From Bacillota bacterium (GTDB lineage: Bacteria > Bacillota > Clostridia > Lachnospirales > Lachnospiraceae): 64,000 nt of DNA. Positions within the stretch are counted from its first letter, which is position 1. Each line of letters starts with the position of its first letter. The stretch lies in NCBI GenBank assembly GCA_023439505.1, contig JAEXNR010000048.1, positions 62,001 to 126,000 on the forward strand, read 5' to 3'. The translations under genes were made by a program, and so were the position numbers. Under the pieces are notes generated by a model. That model searched no databases and was not told where the DNA came from. It saw only the letters and a program-made list of their open reading frames with translations. This document shows, in pieces, positions 33,370 through 43,500 of this stretch.

Positions 33370-34305
33370 ATGGGTATGTATACAGTTGAACTTGTTCGAT
33401 TAATTGAAAAGATGAATTTGGAAAATTGTACGCCGGAAATTGATATCAAAAGTATTAAAATTGCTCAGCCGGATGTCAATCGACCTGCATTACAGTTGGC
33501 TGGTTTTTTTGATTACTTTGACGCGGAACGTGTCCAGGTTATCGGTCATGTAGAGAATGCATATATGGATCGTATGGAGATGGACCAGAAGTTAAGGATC
33601 ATGAGTAAATTGATGGAACACCGTGTGCCCTGTATTATTTTCTGCAGAAATATGGAAATCCACGAAGATATCATCAATATGGCTACGGAAAAGGGAGTTC
33701 CTCTTCTTCGGACGGGCAAGACCACATCCTCCTTTATGGCGGAAGTAATCCGTTGGTTAAATGTAGAATTGGCACCCAGAATCACCATCCATGGCGGGCT
33801 TGTAGATGTTTACGGCGAAGGAATCCTGATTATGGGGGAGAGCGGCATCGGTAAGAGCGAAGCGGCATTGGAGTTAATTAAAAGAGGGCATCGTCTTGTA
33901 ACAGATGATGTAGTTGAAATTAAGAAGGTTAGTGATGATACGCTGATTGGCACCTCTCCCGATATTACAAGGCATTTTATTGAGCTTCGCGGTATCGGCA
34001 TTATCGATGTAAAGACTTTGTTTGGTGTGGAAAGTGTTAAGAATACGCAGGCCATTGATCTGGTAATTAAGCTGGAGGAATGGAACCGGGATAAACAATA
34101 TGACAGACTGGGCCTGGAGGAGCAGTATATTGAGTTTTTGGGCAACCGTGTGGTATGTCACTCAATTCCTATCCGTCCGGGAAGAAATCTTGCGGTCATC
34201 TGTGAGGCGGCAGCCGTCAACTTCAGACAGAAGAAAATGGGTTATAATGCAGCGCAGGAGCTATATAACCGTGTTACAAACAGCATAAAGAAGAATGATA
34301 ATTAA
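33370..34305 (+). CDS. hprK: HPr kinase/phosphorylase
   Basis: Bifunctional enzyme that phosphorylates and dephosphorylates Ser46 of HPr and Crh, the switch for carbon catabolite repression in Firmicutes. The 311 residues show the N-terminal domain, catalytic His in RITIHGGLVDVYG, Walker A GESGIGKS (156-163), and the family signature HFIELRGIGIIDV. ATG 33370 is used; ATG 33376 is an alternative, since AGAGG at 33361-33365 suits either. A glucokinase follows 23 bases later, probably in one operon. A Crh-like protein with intact Ser46 is encoded about 4 kb downstream. Confidence 0.96.
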   Translation: MGMYTVELVRLIEKMNLENCTPEIDIKSIKIAQPDVNRPALQLAGFFDYFDAERVQVIGHVENAYMDRMEMDQKLRIMSKLMEHRVPCIIFCRNMEIHEDIINMATEKGVPLLRTGKTTSSFMAEVIRWLNVELAPRITIHGGLVDVYGEGILIMGESGIGKSEAALELIKRGHRLVTDDVVEIKKVSDDTLIGTSPDITRHFIELRGIGIIDVKTLFGVESVKNTQAIDLVIKLEEWNRDKQYDRLGLEEQYIEFLGNRVVCHSIPIRPGRNLAVICEAAAVNFRQKKMGYNAAQELYNRVTNSIKKNDN

Positions 34306-34328
34306 TTGATGTAATCTGGGAGGAAATT

Positions 34329-35279
34329 ATGAGCAAGGTATGCTTTGGAATTGACGTTGGTGGAACAGCAGTTAAGGTGGGACTTTTCAGTACAGAGGGA
34401 ACACTGATCAATAAATGGGAATTTGCTACCAGAAAGGCAGAGGACGGTAAAGAAATATTAAAGGATGCTGCGAATTTCATCAAGGATAAAAGCGAAGAAC
34501 TGAAATTAAGAACAGAAGATATTCTTGGAATTGGTGTTGGTCTTCCCGGTCCTGTAAAGGACAACGGGGAGGTGCTGGAGCTCCCCAACATGGGATTGGG
34601 ACATTTTAATATCGAGGAAGAATTAAGCCAATTAACCGGTTTTAAAGTAAAGGCGGGCAATGATGCGAATGTAGCTGCACTGGGGGAAATGTGGCAGGGC
34701 AGCGGAAAAGGATATCGAAATATGGTACTTGTTACCCTGGGAACAGGAGTTGGAGGTGGTATTATATTGAATGGCTCAATTATCTCAGGCAGCAATGGTG
34801 CCGGTGGAGAGATCGGACATATCCTGGTGAACCGGGAAGAGACAAGCGCCTGCGGCTGTAAAAAGTATGGATGTCTGGAACAGTATGCCTCCGCCACCGG
34901 AATTGTCAGAATAGCAAAGAAGCTGCTGAGTGAAACCGATGAACCGTCCGCATTGCGCCAATTTGAAGAGTTCAGTGCCAAAACAGTATTTGATCAGGCA
35001 AAGACCGGAGATGCACTGTCCATGAAAGTAGTGGACAAGGCCTGTGAATATCTTGGCATCGCCATGTCTCATGTTGCCCAGGTGATAGACCCGGAGGCTT
35101 TTATTATCGGCGGAGGCGTTTCTAAGGCCGGAGATATTCTGACGACAAAGACAAAGGAGTATTTTAACTCCAATGTCATGGATGCCCTCAAAAACAAAGA
35201 ATTTATCATTGCAAGTCTGGGAAATGATGCCGGTATCTACGGAAGTGCAAAACTGCTGTTGTCCTCTGTTTCCGCATAA
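34329..35279 (+). CDS. glcK: ROK family glucokinase
   Basis: Phosphorylates glucose to glucose-6-phosphate with ATP. The 316 residues show the phosphate-1 motif FGIDVGGTAVKVGLF, the phosphate-2 loop LVTLGTGVGGGIILNG, the sugar-binding/catalytic aspartate in GNDANVAALGE, and the ROK zinc motif CGCKKYGCLEQYAS, preceded by GAGGEIGHI. GGGAGGAAATT lies before ATG 34329. Linked to hprK, consistent with glucose metabolism coupled to catabolite control. Specificity for glucose over other hexoses is from family similarity. Confidence 0.92.
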   Translation: MSKVCFGIDVGGTAVKVGLFSTEGTLINKWEFATRKAEDGKEILKDAANFIKDKSEELKLRTEDILGIGVGLPGPVKDNGEVLELPNMGLGHFNIEEELSQLTGFKVKAGNDANVAALGEMWQGSGKGYRNMVLVTLGTGVGGGIILNGSIISGSNGAGGEIGHILVNREETSACGCKKYGCLEQYASATGIVRIAKKLLSETDEPSALRQFEEFSAKTVFDQAKTGDALSMKVVDKACEYLGIAMSHVAQVIDPEAFIIGGGVSKAGDILTTKTKEYFNSNVMDALKNKEFIIASLGNDAGIYGSAKLLLSSVSA

Positions 35280-35366
35280 TCCTTAGGTTGTCGATAAAGA
35301 GTAACAGGTTGACAAAGATAGGAATCACTTCAGATGCAGAAATATTATCAGAATTTCTTCATAGTA

Positions 35367-35395
35367 TGAATAGAGGGAAAACAGGATAATATAAT
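35367..35395 (+). promoter_or_regulatory. Candidate promoter before murB
   Basis: TGAATA (35367-35372), 17-base spacer and a perfect TATAAT (35390-35395), about 48 bases before the TTG start. Confidence 0.4.
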
Positions 35396-35442
35396 TTGGT
35401 TTTGGAATAAGTTTCGGGCCGACTTATAGTTGGAGGTTATCA

Positions 35443-36357
35443 TTGAAAGAGCAGATAGATCAAAAATTATCGCAAATATTATCACAGAATCAGATCAGGC
35501 GGATGGAGCCGCTGGAATTGCACACCTCCCTGCATATCGGCGGGAATGCGGATTACTTTGTCATGCCGTCAGAGATTGGGGAGATTATAGAAATCATCCG
35601 TTTTTGTAAGGAAGTACAGATGCCATATGATATCATTGGTAACGGAAGCAATCTATTGGTCTCTGACCAGGGATTTCGCGGGCTGTTGATTCACTTAGGG
35701 GAGATGTTTGCTCAAGCCCGGGTGAGTGAGGATGGTACGGTGAAAGCAAGGGCGGGTATTTTATTATCAAAACTTGCAAGTATCATTGCAGATCACAGTC
35801 TTACCGGATTTGAATTTGCATCCGGTATTCCCGGATCCTTAGGCGGTGCCGTAACCATGAATGCGGGAGCTTATGATGGTGAGATCAAACAATGCATTGT
35901 AAGTGCCACGTTACTGGATCCTCATGGTAATGTGCTTTTGTTAAGCAGGGACGAATTAAAATTGGGTTATCGTCATAGTATACTTCAGGAGGAAGAATAT
36001 ATTCTGATTGAAGCCGTACTTCAGTTTGATAAGGGCGATGAGACTCGGATCAGAAGCAGAATGCAGGAGCTTAACAGACAGAGAAGGGAAAAACAGCCGC
36101 TGGATCAATACAGCGCAGGAAGCACCTTTAAGCGGCCTGCCGGAAATTATGCAAGTAAACTGATCAATGACGCGGGACTTCGGGGATATCAGGTCGGAGG
36201 AGCCGCGGTCTCAGAGAAGCATTGCGGTTTTCTGATTAATAAGGATCATGCTACCGCAAATGATTTTAACGCATTAATTCGGGATGTAATTCATATCATT
36301 CAGGAGAAATACGGTATTACATTGGAGCCAGAGGTAAAATTCCTGGGTGAATTTTGA
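35443..36357 (+). CDS. murB: UDP-N-acetylenolpyruvoylglucosamine reductase
   Basis: FAD-dependent reduction of UDP-GlcNAc-enolpyruvate to UDP-MurNAc in peptidoglycan precursor synthesis. The 304 residues contain the FAD loop YDIIGNGSNLLVSDQGFRG, the motif SGIPGSLGGAVTMNAGAYDG, and near the end the catalytic serine in YSAGSTFKRP and FLINKDHATANDF, typical of type II MurB. The start is TTG 35443 with GGAGG at 35432-35436 (spacing 6). It opens a cluster with rapZ, whiA and the Crh-like gene, as in other Firmicutes. Confidence 0.96.
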   Translation: MKEQIDQKLSQILSQNQIRRMEPLELHTSLHIGGNADYFVMPSEIGEIIEIIRFCKEVQMPYDIIGNGSNLLVSDQGFRGLLIHLGEMFAQARVSEDGTVKARAGILLSKLASIIADHSLTGFEFASGIPGSLGGAVTMNAGAYDGEIKQCIVSATLLDPHGNVLLLSRDELKLGYRHSILQEEEYILIEAVLQFDKGDETRIRSRMQELNRQRREKQPLDQYSAGSTFKRPAGNYASKLINDAGLRGYQVGGAAVSEKHCGFLINKDHATANDFNALIRDVIHIIQEKYGITLEPEVKFLGEF

Positions 36358-36435
36358 GAAAGATCATACAATAGAGAAGTAGTTCGTATTTATCCATAGG
36401 TTTGGCGTGCGGATTTTGGAAAGGCAGATAATAAG

Positions 36436-37290
36436 ATGAGATTTGTAATTGTCACCGGTATGTCGGGAGCCGGTAAGAGCTCCGTATTGAAGATGCTTGA
36501 AGACGCGGGTTATTTCTGCGTGGATAATCTCCCCATTCAACTGGTTAAAAAATTTATTAAATTGATCACCCAGGGCAATCAATCCAGAGTAGCGCTGGGT
36601 CTGGATATCCGAAGCGGTCAGGCACTGAGAGAATTGGATGCGGTACTGCAGGATATGAAGCGGCTGGGATTTAATTATGAGATCCTGTTTCTTGACTGCG
36701 CCCCGGAGGTTCTGGTAAAGCGTTATAAGGAAACCAGAAGACGACATCCTCTTTCCGGCACAGGCAGGGTTGACAAAGGAATTGATCTGGAACGGGAGCA
36801 ACTATTTTTTTTAAGAAAAAAAGCGGATATCATTATCGATACCAGTCACCTTCTCATCCGTGAATTAAAAACACAGATATATAAGATTTATGTGGATGAT
36901 GAGAAATTCAGTAATTTTTTTATCACTATTCTATCCTTTGGATTTAAATACGGTATTCCGGTGGATGCTGATCTGGTTTTTGATGTCAGATTTTTACCCA
37001 ATCCTTTTTATATACCGGAACTAAAGAAGAAGACGGGAAATGATATTGAGGTTGATCGATATGTGATGGCCTCTCTGGCAGCAGAACAGTTTCTTGATAA
37101 ATTAGAGGACATGCTTACATTTTTAATTCCCCATTATATTAGTGAGGGGAAAAATCAGTTGGTAGTGGGAATTGGCTGCACCGGTGGCAGACATCGTTCT
37201 GTTACGCTGGTAAATGAGTTGGGAAAGCGTATGCACGGCACAGAATATGGTCTGAAGACGGAGCATCGTGATATTGATAAGGATGAATGA
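36436..37290 (+). CDS. rapZ: RNase adapter / nucleotide-binding protein RapZ (YvcJ)
   Basis: P-loop protein; in Gammaproteobacteria RapZ guides RNase E to GlmZ sRNA, while the Firmicute homologue YvcJ affects competence and binds and hydrolyses nucleotides. The 284 residues begin with Walker A GMSGAGKS (8-15), carry FLDCAPEVLVKRYKETRR-like Walker B context, and end with the conserved C-terminal domain motif IGIGCTGGRHRSV-type (here VVGIGCTGGRHRSVTLVNEL). ATG 36436. It runs directly into whiA, whose start lies just after its stop codon. Confidence 0.95.
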   Translation: MRFVIVTGMSGAGKSSVLKMLEDAGYFCVDNLPIQLVKKFIKLITQGNQSRVALGLDIRSGQALRELDAVLQDMKRLGFNYEILFLDCAPEVLVKRYKETRRRHPLSGTGRVDKGIDLEREQLFFLRKKADIIIDTSHLLIRELKTQIYKIYVDDEKFSNFFITILSFGFKYGIPVDADLVFDVRFLPNPFYIPELKKKTGNDIEVDRYVMASLAAEQFLDKLEDMLTFLIPHYISEGKNQLVVGIGCTGGRHRSVTLVNELGKRMHGTEYGLKTEHRDIDKDE

Positions 37291-37301
37291 GGTTTGCTGT
37301 C

Positions 37302-38282
37302 ATGTCATTTTCAAGGGAAGTTAAAACAGAATTATCCATGCAGTATAGTACGGCAAGACATTGCAGGCTGGCTGAGCTGGCCGCTATTTTGTCCAGTAAC
37401 GGCAAAATTGTTGAAAGCCAACAGGGTTATTATCTGAAATTGCAGACAGAAAGCCTGGATGTTGCAAGAAAATACTTTACATTAATTCGAAAAACATTTA
37501 ATATAAAGATTGAAATTTTAATTCGGATGAATTCTCAGTGGAAAAATAGTAAATTATATATTCTTATCATAAAGGATACAGATTCAGCTGTCATGATACT
37601 GAAAGCGACAAAACTTTATCATGAGAACCTGGTATGCGGTGACATTGGCCCCACAAGTCAGGTTCTGTTGCAGAATGCCTGCTGTAAGAGATCTTTTATC
37701 AGGGGCGCCTTTCTGGCATCGGGATCCATGAGTAATCCGAAGAAGGCATATCATCTGGAGATCGTAGTATCTGATTATGATAGGGCCTGTCAGCTGAAGG
37801 ATTTGATACAGGCATTTGCAATTGATGCAAAAATTGTGATGCGTAAGAAAAACTATGTAGTCTACATCAAGGAAGGTTCACATATCGTTGATTTACTCAA
37901 TGTTATGGAGGCTCATGTGGCTCTGATGGATTTGGAGAATGTGAGAATCCTAAAGGAGATGCGTAATTCCATTAACCGCCAGGTGAATTGTGAAGCCGCA
38001 AATATCAGTAAGACAGTAAATGCCGCTGCAAAACAGATTGATGATATAATCTATATCAGAGATACGGTAGGATTTGGAGAATTGTCGGAAGGGCTGGAAG
38101 AGATTGCAAGCATCAGAATCGAACACCCGGAGGCATCTTTAAAAGAACTTGGTACGATGTTATTACCACCGATTGGAAAATCAGGTGTTAATCATAGATT
38201 ACGTAAATTAAGTATTTTAGCAGATTGTTTACGGGAGCATAAGGAGGAGAATAGTCATGATAACGAAGGAAATAGTAATTAA
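37302..38282 (+). CDS. whiA: DNA-binding protein WhiA
   Basis: Homing-endonuclease-derived DNA-binding protein that influences cell division and, in actinomycetes, sporulation. The 326 residues start MSFSREVKTELSMQ, the family N-terminus, followed by a degenerate LAGLIDADG-like domain (SFIRGAFLASGSMSNPKKAY) and a C-terminal helix-turn-helix (SLKELGTMLLPPIGKSGVNH). ATG 37302 is preferred over the in-frame ATG 37287 that overlaps the rapZ stop. Its 3' end overlaps the Crh-like gene by 26 bases, with that gene's ribosome binding site inside whiA. Confidence 0.94.
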   Translation: MSFSREVKTELSMQYSTARHCRLAELAAILSSNGKIVESQQGYYLKLQTESLDVARKYFTLIRKTFNIKIEILIRMNSQWKNSKLYILIIKDTDSAVMILKATKLYHENLVCGDIGPTSQVLLQNACCKRSFIRGAFLASGSMSNPKKAYHLEIVVSDYDRACQLKDLIQAFAIDAKIVMRKKNYVVYIKEGSHIVDLLNVMEAHVALMDLENVRILKEMRNSINRQVNCEAANISKTVNAAAKQIDDIIYIRDTVGFGELSEGLEEIASIRIEHPEASLKELGTMLLPPIGKSGVNHRLRKLSILADCLREHKEENSHDNEGNSN

Positions 38283-38511
38283 GCTTCCTACCGGCTTGGA
38301 AGCAAGACCGGTTGCATTACTTGTCCAGGTAGCAAGTCAGTATGAGTGCAGTATTTATGTAGTAAGCAACGAGAAACGGGTGAATGCAAAAAGCATAATG
38401 GGAATGATGGGGCTGGGGCTTTCAGCAGGGGAATCGGTAACCGTTATAGCAGATGGTTCGGATGAGAAATTAGCAATTGAAAACATTGAAAAGTACTTAA
38501 GCAGTAATTAG
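38257..38511 (+). CDS. crh: HPr-family protein Crh (His15 replaced by Glu)
   Basis: 84-residue HPr fold. In HPr, PEP-dependent phosphotransfer needs His15; here residue 15 is Glu (LPTGLEARPVALLVQ). The regulatory Ser46 and its surroundings are intact (NAKSIMGMMGLG). Bacillus Crh has Gln15 and is phosphorylated only at Ser46 by HprK, then acts as a CcpA corepressor. The gene order rapZ-whiA-crh matches that of Bacillus, supporting Crh identity. AAGGAGGAG (38241-38249) precedes ATG 38257. Glu15 could permanently mimic a charged state; that is speculative. The true HPr must be encoded elsewhere. Confidence 0.87.
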   Translation: MITKEIVIKLPTGLEARPVALLVQVASQYECSIYVVSNEKRVNAKSIMGMMGLGLSAGESVTVIADGSDEKLAIENIEKYLSSN

Positions 38512-38636
38512 TATAATGTCGGGCAAAGATCCGTCTGATGAATTTATGAAGGATACACTTGCAGATTGTTGCATGGTTAAAAGCCGGAAGTAAGGTCCCA
38601 ATTCAATAATTTAGCAAAGAAAACGCTGAATTTTTT

Positions 38637-38664
38637 GAAAGGGGAACATCTTTCGGTTTTTTTT
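38637..38664 (+). terminator. Weak intrinsic terminator after crh
   Basis: Short stem GAAAG (38637-38641) / CTTTC (38650-38654), extendable by CTGAA/TTCGG, followed by eight T. Stem strength is modest but the U-run is long. The 297-base gap otherwise holds only the next gene's promoter. Confidence 0.5.
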
Positions 38665-38742
38665 ATATGTCAGAAAATGTATCATTGCAATAAAGAATTA
38701 GCGAAAAATTAATAAATTTGTAAAGAATTAATTCATATCATG

Positions 38743-38751
38743 TGCTATAAT
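38743..38751 (+). promoter_or_regulatory. Extended -10 promoter for the polysaccharide deacetylase gene
   Basis: TGCTATAAT (38743-38751), perfect extended -10, with TTGTAA farther upstream than usual. It lies about 58 bases before the start codon. Confidence 0.55.
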
Positions 38752-38808
38752 AATTCCCGTAGAAATGTGAATAATATAGATGCAACCCTGTTATAGAAAG
38801 AGGTAATT

Positions 38809-40227
38809 ATGAACGACAAGAGGAATCCAAGTAAGAAAACAAGAAATTTAAGATGGCTGCTTTTACTGGAACTGTTTATTCTGCTTGCGTTAATCGGAGG
38901 ATATTTTGTATTTATTCATAAGGGATCTGACCAAAAGGATCAAACAAAGGGTCAGCAGGAGAATACAAAAGGCAACAACACCAAAGATGACGCTGAGGAG
39001 GAACTGAGCGAGGAAGAACAAAAAGCGCAGGAAGAACAGCAAAGACTTCAAAGAGAGCAGCAGGACAGGCAGGACTTAGTGAAACAGGCGGACCGGCTGG
39101 CTTTAGGCTATGACTACGACGGTGCAATTGATTTGATTAAGACATACCAGGGTTCTCAGGGAGGTTATTCACTTTATACAGATTTAACATCTGCAATATC
39201 CGGATATGAGGCGACAAAAGGCACGTTGTTATTATACGGAGGAGAATATACATCGGCTACCCAGATTAATCACATTTTCTTTCACTCTCTGGTGGCAGAT
39301 GATGCAAAGGCATTTGATTCTGATTATACGAATGCCGGGTATAATATGTATATGACCACGATCTATGAATTTAATAAAATGATGCAAAAATTTTATGATG
39401 ACGGTTATGTTCTTGTCAGTATTCATGATGTGGCAAAGCAGGTAAAAGCAGATGATGGTACCACAAAGTTTGTGGAAGGTGAAATCTATTTGCCAAAGGG
39501 TAAGAAGCCCCTTGTTTTATCACAGGATGACGTGAATTATTATGCGTATATGGATGGCGACGGGTTTGCATCACGTATTGTGGTAGGAGCTGATGGCAAG
39601 CCAACCTGTGAGATGAAAATGGACGATGGAAGTATGAAGCAGGGAGCCTTTGATATGGTGCCTATCGTAGATGCTTTTGTTGAAGAACATCCGGACTTCT
39701 CCTATAAAGGTGCAAAGGGAATTCTGGCACTCACCGGATATGAAGGCGCTTTGGGATATCGGACCAATGATCCTGATTCTCCCTCCTATGAGCAGGATCA
39801 AGAAGCTGTTAAGAAGGTGGCTAAGGCATTGAAAGAGGATGGATGGGAATTTGCATCCCACAGCTGGGGACATAAGAATCATCAAAAGCTTAGCGAGCAG
39901 GCATTAGAAGTAGATGCAAAAAAGTGGAAGGATCAGGTGGAACCCTTAATTGGTCCGACAGATATTTATATCTTCCCGTTTGGTGTTGATATTGAGACTA
40001 CCGTTGGGGAATACAGCAGTGACAAATTCAAATTCTTGAAATCATTAGGTTTTGATTATTATTGTGGCGTGTTTAAGGAACCGTGGATGCATGTAAAAAA
40101 GACCTATGTAAGAATGACAAGAAGGCCGTTGGACGGTCAGGCTATGCTGCAATTTCCGGAAAGAGTGGAAGATTTATTTAACGTGGCCGATGTGCTTGAT
40201 CCAAATCGTCCGGCAAGAAACTGGTAA
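38809..40227 (+). CDS. Membrane-anchored polysaccharide deacetylase (NodB domain)
   Basis: Extracytoplasmic carbohydrate esterase (CE4), 472 residues. It has a short basic cytoplasmic N-terminus, one membrane helix (WLLLLELFILLALIGGYFVF, about 24-43), a charged coiled-coil linker rich in E, Q and K (45-100), then the deacetylase domain. Likely metal and catalytic residues are Asp in LSQDDVNYY and the histidines in FASHSWGHKN. The later FPFG segment fits the CE4 fold. Substrates could be peptidoglycan or surface glycans. A RBS AAAGAGG precedes ATG 38809. A promoter and a terminator flank it, so it is a single-gene unit. Confidence 0.85.
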   Translation: MNDKRNPSKKTRNLRWLLLLELFILLALIGGYFVFIHKGSDQKDQTKGQQENTKGNNTKDDAEEELSEEEQKAQEEQQRLQREQQDRQDLVKQADRLALGYDYDGAIDLIKTYQGSQGGYSLYTDLTSAISGYEATKGTLLLYGGEYTSATQINHIFFHSLVADDAKAFDSDYTNAGYNMYMTTIYEFNKMMQKFYDDGYVLVSIHDVAKQVKADDGTTKFVEGEIYLPKGKKPLVLSQDDVNYYAYMDGDGFASRIVVGADGKPTCEMKMDDGSMKQGAFDMVPIVDAFVEEHPDFSYKGAKGILALTGYEGALGYRTNDPDSPSYEQDQEAVKKVAKALKEDGWEFASHSWGHKNHQKLSEQALEVDAKKWKDQVEPLIGPTDIYIFPFGVDIETTVGEYSSDKFKFLKSLGFDYYCGVFKEPWMHVKKTYVRMTRRPLDGQAMLQFPERVEDLFNVADVLDPNRPARNW

Positions 40228-40260
40228 AAATAAATTAAAAATAGGATGCTCTGTCAAAGG

Positions 40261-40296
40261 TGAGGGATCTCGATGTTATTGGAGATTCCTCATTTT
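40261..40296 (+). terminator. Intrinsic terminator after the deacetylase gene
   Basis: TGAGGGATCTC (40261-40271) pairs with GAGATTCCTCA (40282-40292) with one G-T pair, followed by TTTT. Confidence 0.7.
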
Positions 40297-40399
40297 CCGT
40301 TACGGAAGGATTGATCGATATTATTGCGCCTCATTATGATGCGGGGAGAGAGCGGTAACGAAAAAGTTACAATTTTCGAGGGTTATCATAAGAATCAAC

Positions 40400-40428
40400 T
40401 TGGATTAAACATGTTTTTTTGATATACT
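40400..40428 (+). promoter_or_regulatory. SigA promoter of dnaE
   Basis: TTGGAT (40400-40405), 17-base spacer, TATACT (40423-40428). The transcript leader would be about 112 bases and contains the direct repeats at 40492-40530. Confidence 0.62.
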
Positions 40429-40491
40429 GATTCCGATATATACTGCATGACGCGTTTTATGGCATAAGAAAAAGAATAGAATAATTTGAAA

Positions 40492-40530
40492 GAATATACA
40501 GGAGAGAATATACAGGAAGAATATACAGGA
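40492..40530 (+). repeat. Three direct repeats of GAATATACAGGA before dnaE
   Basis: Identical 12-bp copies at 40492-40503, 40506-40517 and 40519-40530, spaced 14 and 13 bases, immediately before the AAGGAG ribosome binding site of dnaE. Each contains AGGA, so they offer extra Shine-Dalgarno-like or GGA motifs, or they are simple slippage. Confidence 0.9.
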
Positions 40531-40546
40531 AAGAAAGGAGACCGGC

Positions 40547-43500
40547 ATGGATTTTACACATTTACACGTACATACGGAATACAGCCTACTGGATGGTTCG
40601 GGTAAGATTAAGGAAATGGTATTGCGTACAAAGGAACTGGGGATGGACAGCCTAGCGATAACAGATCACGGTGTTATGTATGGCGTGATTGATTTCTATA
40701 AGGCCTGCCTGAGTGAAGGAATTAAACCGATTATCGGATGTGAAGTTTATGTGGCTCCGAACTCAAGATTTGACAGAGAGCCGGGAGCCGGGGAAGAACG
40801 TTATTATCATCTGGTACTTTTGGCAGAGAATAATACAGGATATCATAACCTGATGAAGATTGTATCCAGGGGATTTTTGGAAGGATTTTATTATAAACCG
40901 CGCATAGATTATGAAGTATTGGAGCAGTTTCATGAAGGCCTGATCGCATTGAGTGCTTGTCTTGGCGGTGAGGTGGCAGTTAATCTGCGCCGGGGTTTTT
41001 ATGAGGAAGCAAGAAAATCAGCGGTAAAAATGAGGGAGCTCTTCGGAGAACATAATTTTTTCCTGGAGTTACAAGATCATGGGATGCAGGAACAAAAGAA
41101 TGTGAATCAAGGTCTTCTTCGGCTGTCGCAGGAAACGTCAATTCCCCTGGTGGCAACCAATGACATTCATTATACCTTTGCTGAGGATGCTGTCGCCCAT
41201 GACATTTTGCTCTGCATTCAGACACAGAAGAAGGTGACAGATGAAAACAGAATGCGCTATGATGGCGGACAGTACTATATTAAATCTCCGCAGGACATGG
41301 AGGAACTGTTTCCTTATGCCAGAGAAGCCATATCTAATACCTATGAGATAGCAAAACGCTGTAATGTTACAATCACCTTCGGAGAGTACAAATTACCCGT
41401 ATATCCGGTACCAGCACCCTACAGTGCCTTTGACTATCTGACAAAGCAGTGCAAAGAAGGCCTGGAGAAAAGGTATCCGGTCATTGAACAGGAGTTATGG
41501 GACAGACTTTATTATGAACTGGAGACCATTCAGAGCATGGGATTTATCGATTATTTCCTGATTGTATGGGACTTCATCAAATATTCAAAAGACCACGGGA
41601 TTATGGTCGGACCCGGCAGAGGCAGTGCGGCAGGCTCTATTGTGGCATATGCATTGGAAATAACAGATATTGATCCCATCAAATACAATTTGCTGTTTGA
41701 ACGTTTCTTAAATCCGGAACGGCTTACCATGCCGGATATTGATATTGATTTCTGCTATGAACGAAGGCAGGAGGTAATAGATTACGTATCAGCAAAGTAT
41801 GGCAAGGATAAAGTGGTGCAAATCATCACCTTTGGTACTATGGCGGCAAGAGCAGTAATCCGGGATGTAGGCAGAGCGCTTGATTTATCCTATGCACAGG
41901 TGGATGTTGTGGCGAAGATGATTCCCTTTGAACTGGGGATTACCATTGAAAAGGCATTAAAATCAAATTCGGAACTAAGATCCCTCTACGAAAGTGATGA
42001 GCAGGTGAAGCATCTGATCGATATGTCAAAGCGATTGGAAGGACTTCCGAGACATACCTCCATGCATGCGGCCGGTGTAGTGATTGGCAAGGAAAGTCTT
42101 GATGAGTTTGTTCCCTTATCCCGTTCCTCCGATGAATCCGTCACCACACAGTTTACGATGACAACACTGGAAGAGTTGGGATTGCTCAAGATGGATTTTC
42201 TGGGGCTAAGAACGCTGACCGTCATTCAAAATGCAGTGAAATTGATTCATAAAGGCGAAGCTTCCATGAATAAAATGGACTTAAATCAGATAGATTATTC
42301 AGATAGCAAAGTTTATGAAATGATATCGGCCGGAAAGACAGAAGGGGTATTTCAGCTGGAAAGTTCGGGCATGAAGAGCTTTATGAAGGAATTGAAACCC
42401 AAAAACCTGGAAGATGTGATAGCAGGAATTGCATTATATCGCCCGGGTCCCATGGATTTTATTCCTAAGTATATTAAGGGTAAGAACGAATTGGGGCAGA
42501 TCGCATATGAGTGTCCTCAATTAGAACCGATCCTTGCGCCTACGTACGGCTGCATCGTTTATCAGGAGCAGGTAATGCAGATTGTTCGTGAGCTGGCAGG
42601 ATACAGCTTCGGCCGCAGTGACCTGGTAAGAAGAGCCATGTCTAAGAAAAAGGAATCGGTGATGATGAAGGAACGGCAAACGTTCGTTTATGGCAACGAG
42701 GAGGAAGGTGTGCCGGGGTGTGTCAAAAACGGAATTGCCGAAGCGGTAGCAAATCATATCTTTGATGAGATGATTGACTTTGCCAAGTATGCGTTTAACA
42801 AATCCCATGCGGCAGCATATGCCGTGGTATCCTATCAGACTGCTTACTTAAAATATTACCACCCGGTTGCGTTTATGGCGGCACTTATGACCTCTGTGAT
42901 AGACAACCCGGGGAAGGTGTCAGAATATATTTATACCTGCAGACAAATGGAAATCCCGATCTTACCGCCGGATATTAATGAAGGGGATGCGGTATTTACC
43001 GTATCAGAAGGTGGAATCCGATATGCCCTATGTGCGATTAAGGGCATTGGCCGACCTGTAATAGAAGCCGTAGTTTTCGAGCGGGAACAGAACGGACCGT
43101 TTAAGAATCTTAAGGATTTCGCCGCAAGGTTATCCGGCAAGGAAGTGAATAAGCGAACCATAGAGAGCTTTATCAAAGCAGGCGTGTTTCAGGGAATACA
43201 TTCTAACAGGAGACAGCTGATGATGAGCTATATCCAGATACTGGACCAGCTGGCGGCACAGAAGAAGAAAACGCTCACAGGTCAGATGACGTTATTTGAT
43301 TTTGCGGGAGAAGATGAGAAGACAGATTATGACTTTACAATGCCGGAAGTTGAGGAGTACAGCAAAGAACAATTGCTGGCGCTGGAGAAGGAGGTTCTTG
43401 GCATCTACGTAAGCGGTCATCCCCTGGAGGAGTATGAGGGCTGCATTAGAAAGAATGTTACCGCCTATGCCAATGAATTTCAGATTGACGAAGAGACCAA

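Noticed and set aside
34274..34981. 235-codon minus-strand frame over hprK/glcK
   Set aside because: Opposite strand of a clear ROK kinase; proline- and serine-rich shadow composition.
40432..40440. TCCGATATA upstream of dnaE resembling a sigma-28 -10 element
   Set aside because: No TAAA/TAAT at the required 15-base distance; the SigA promoter at 40400-40428 explains the region better.
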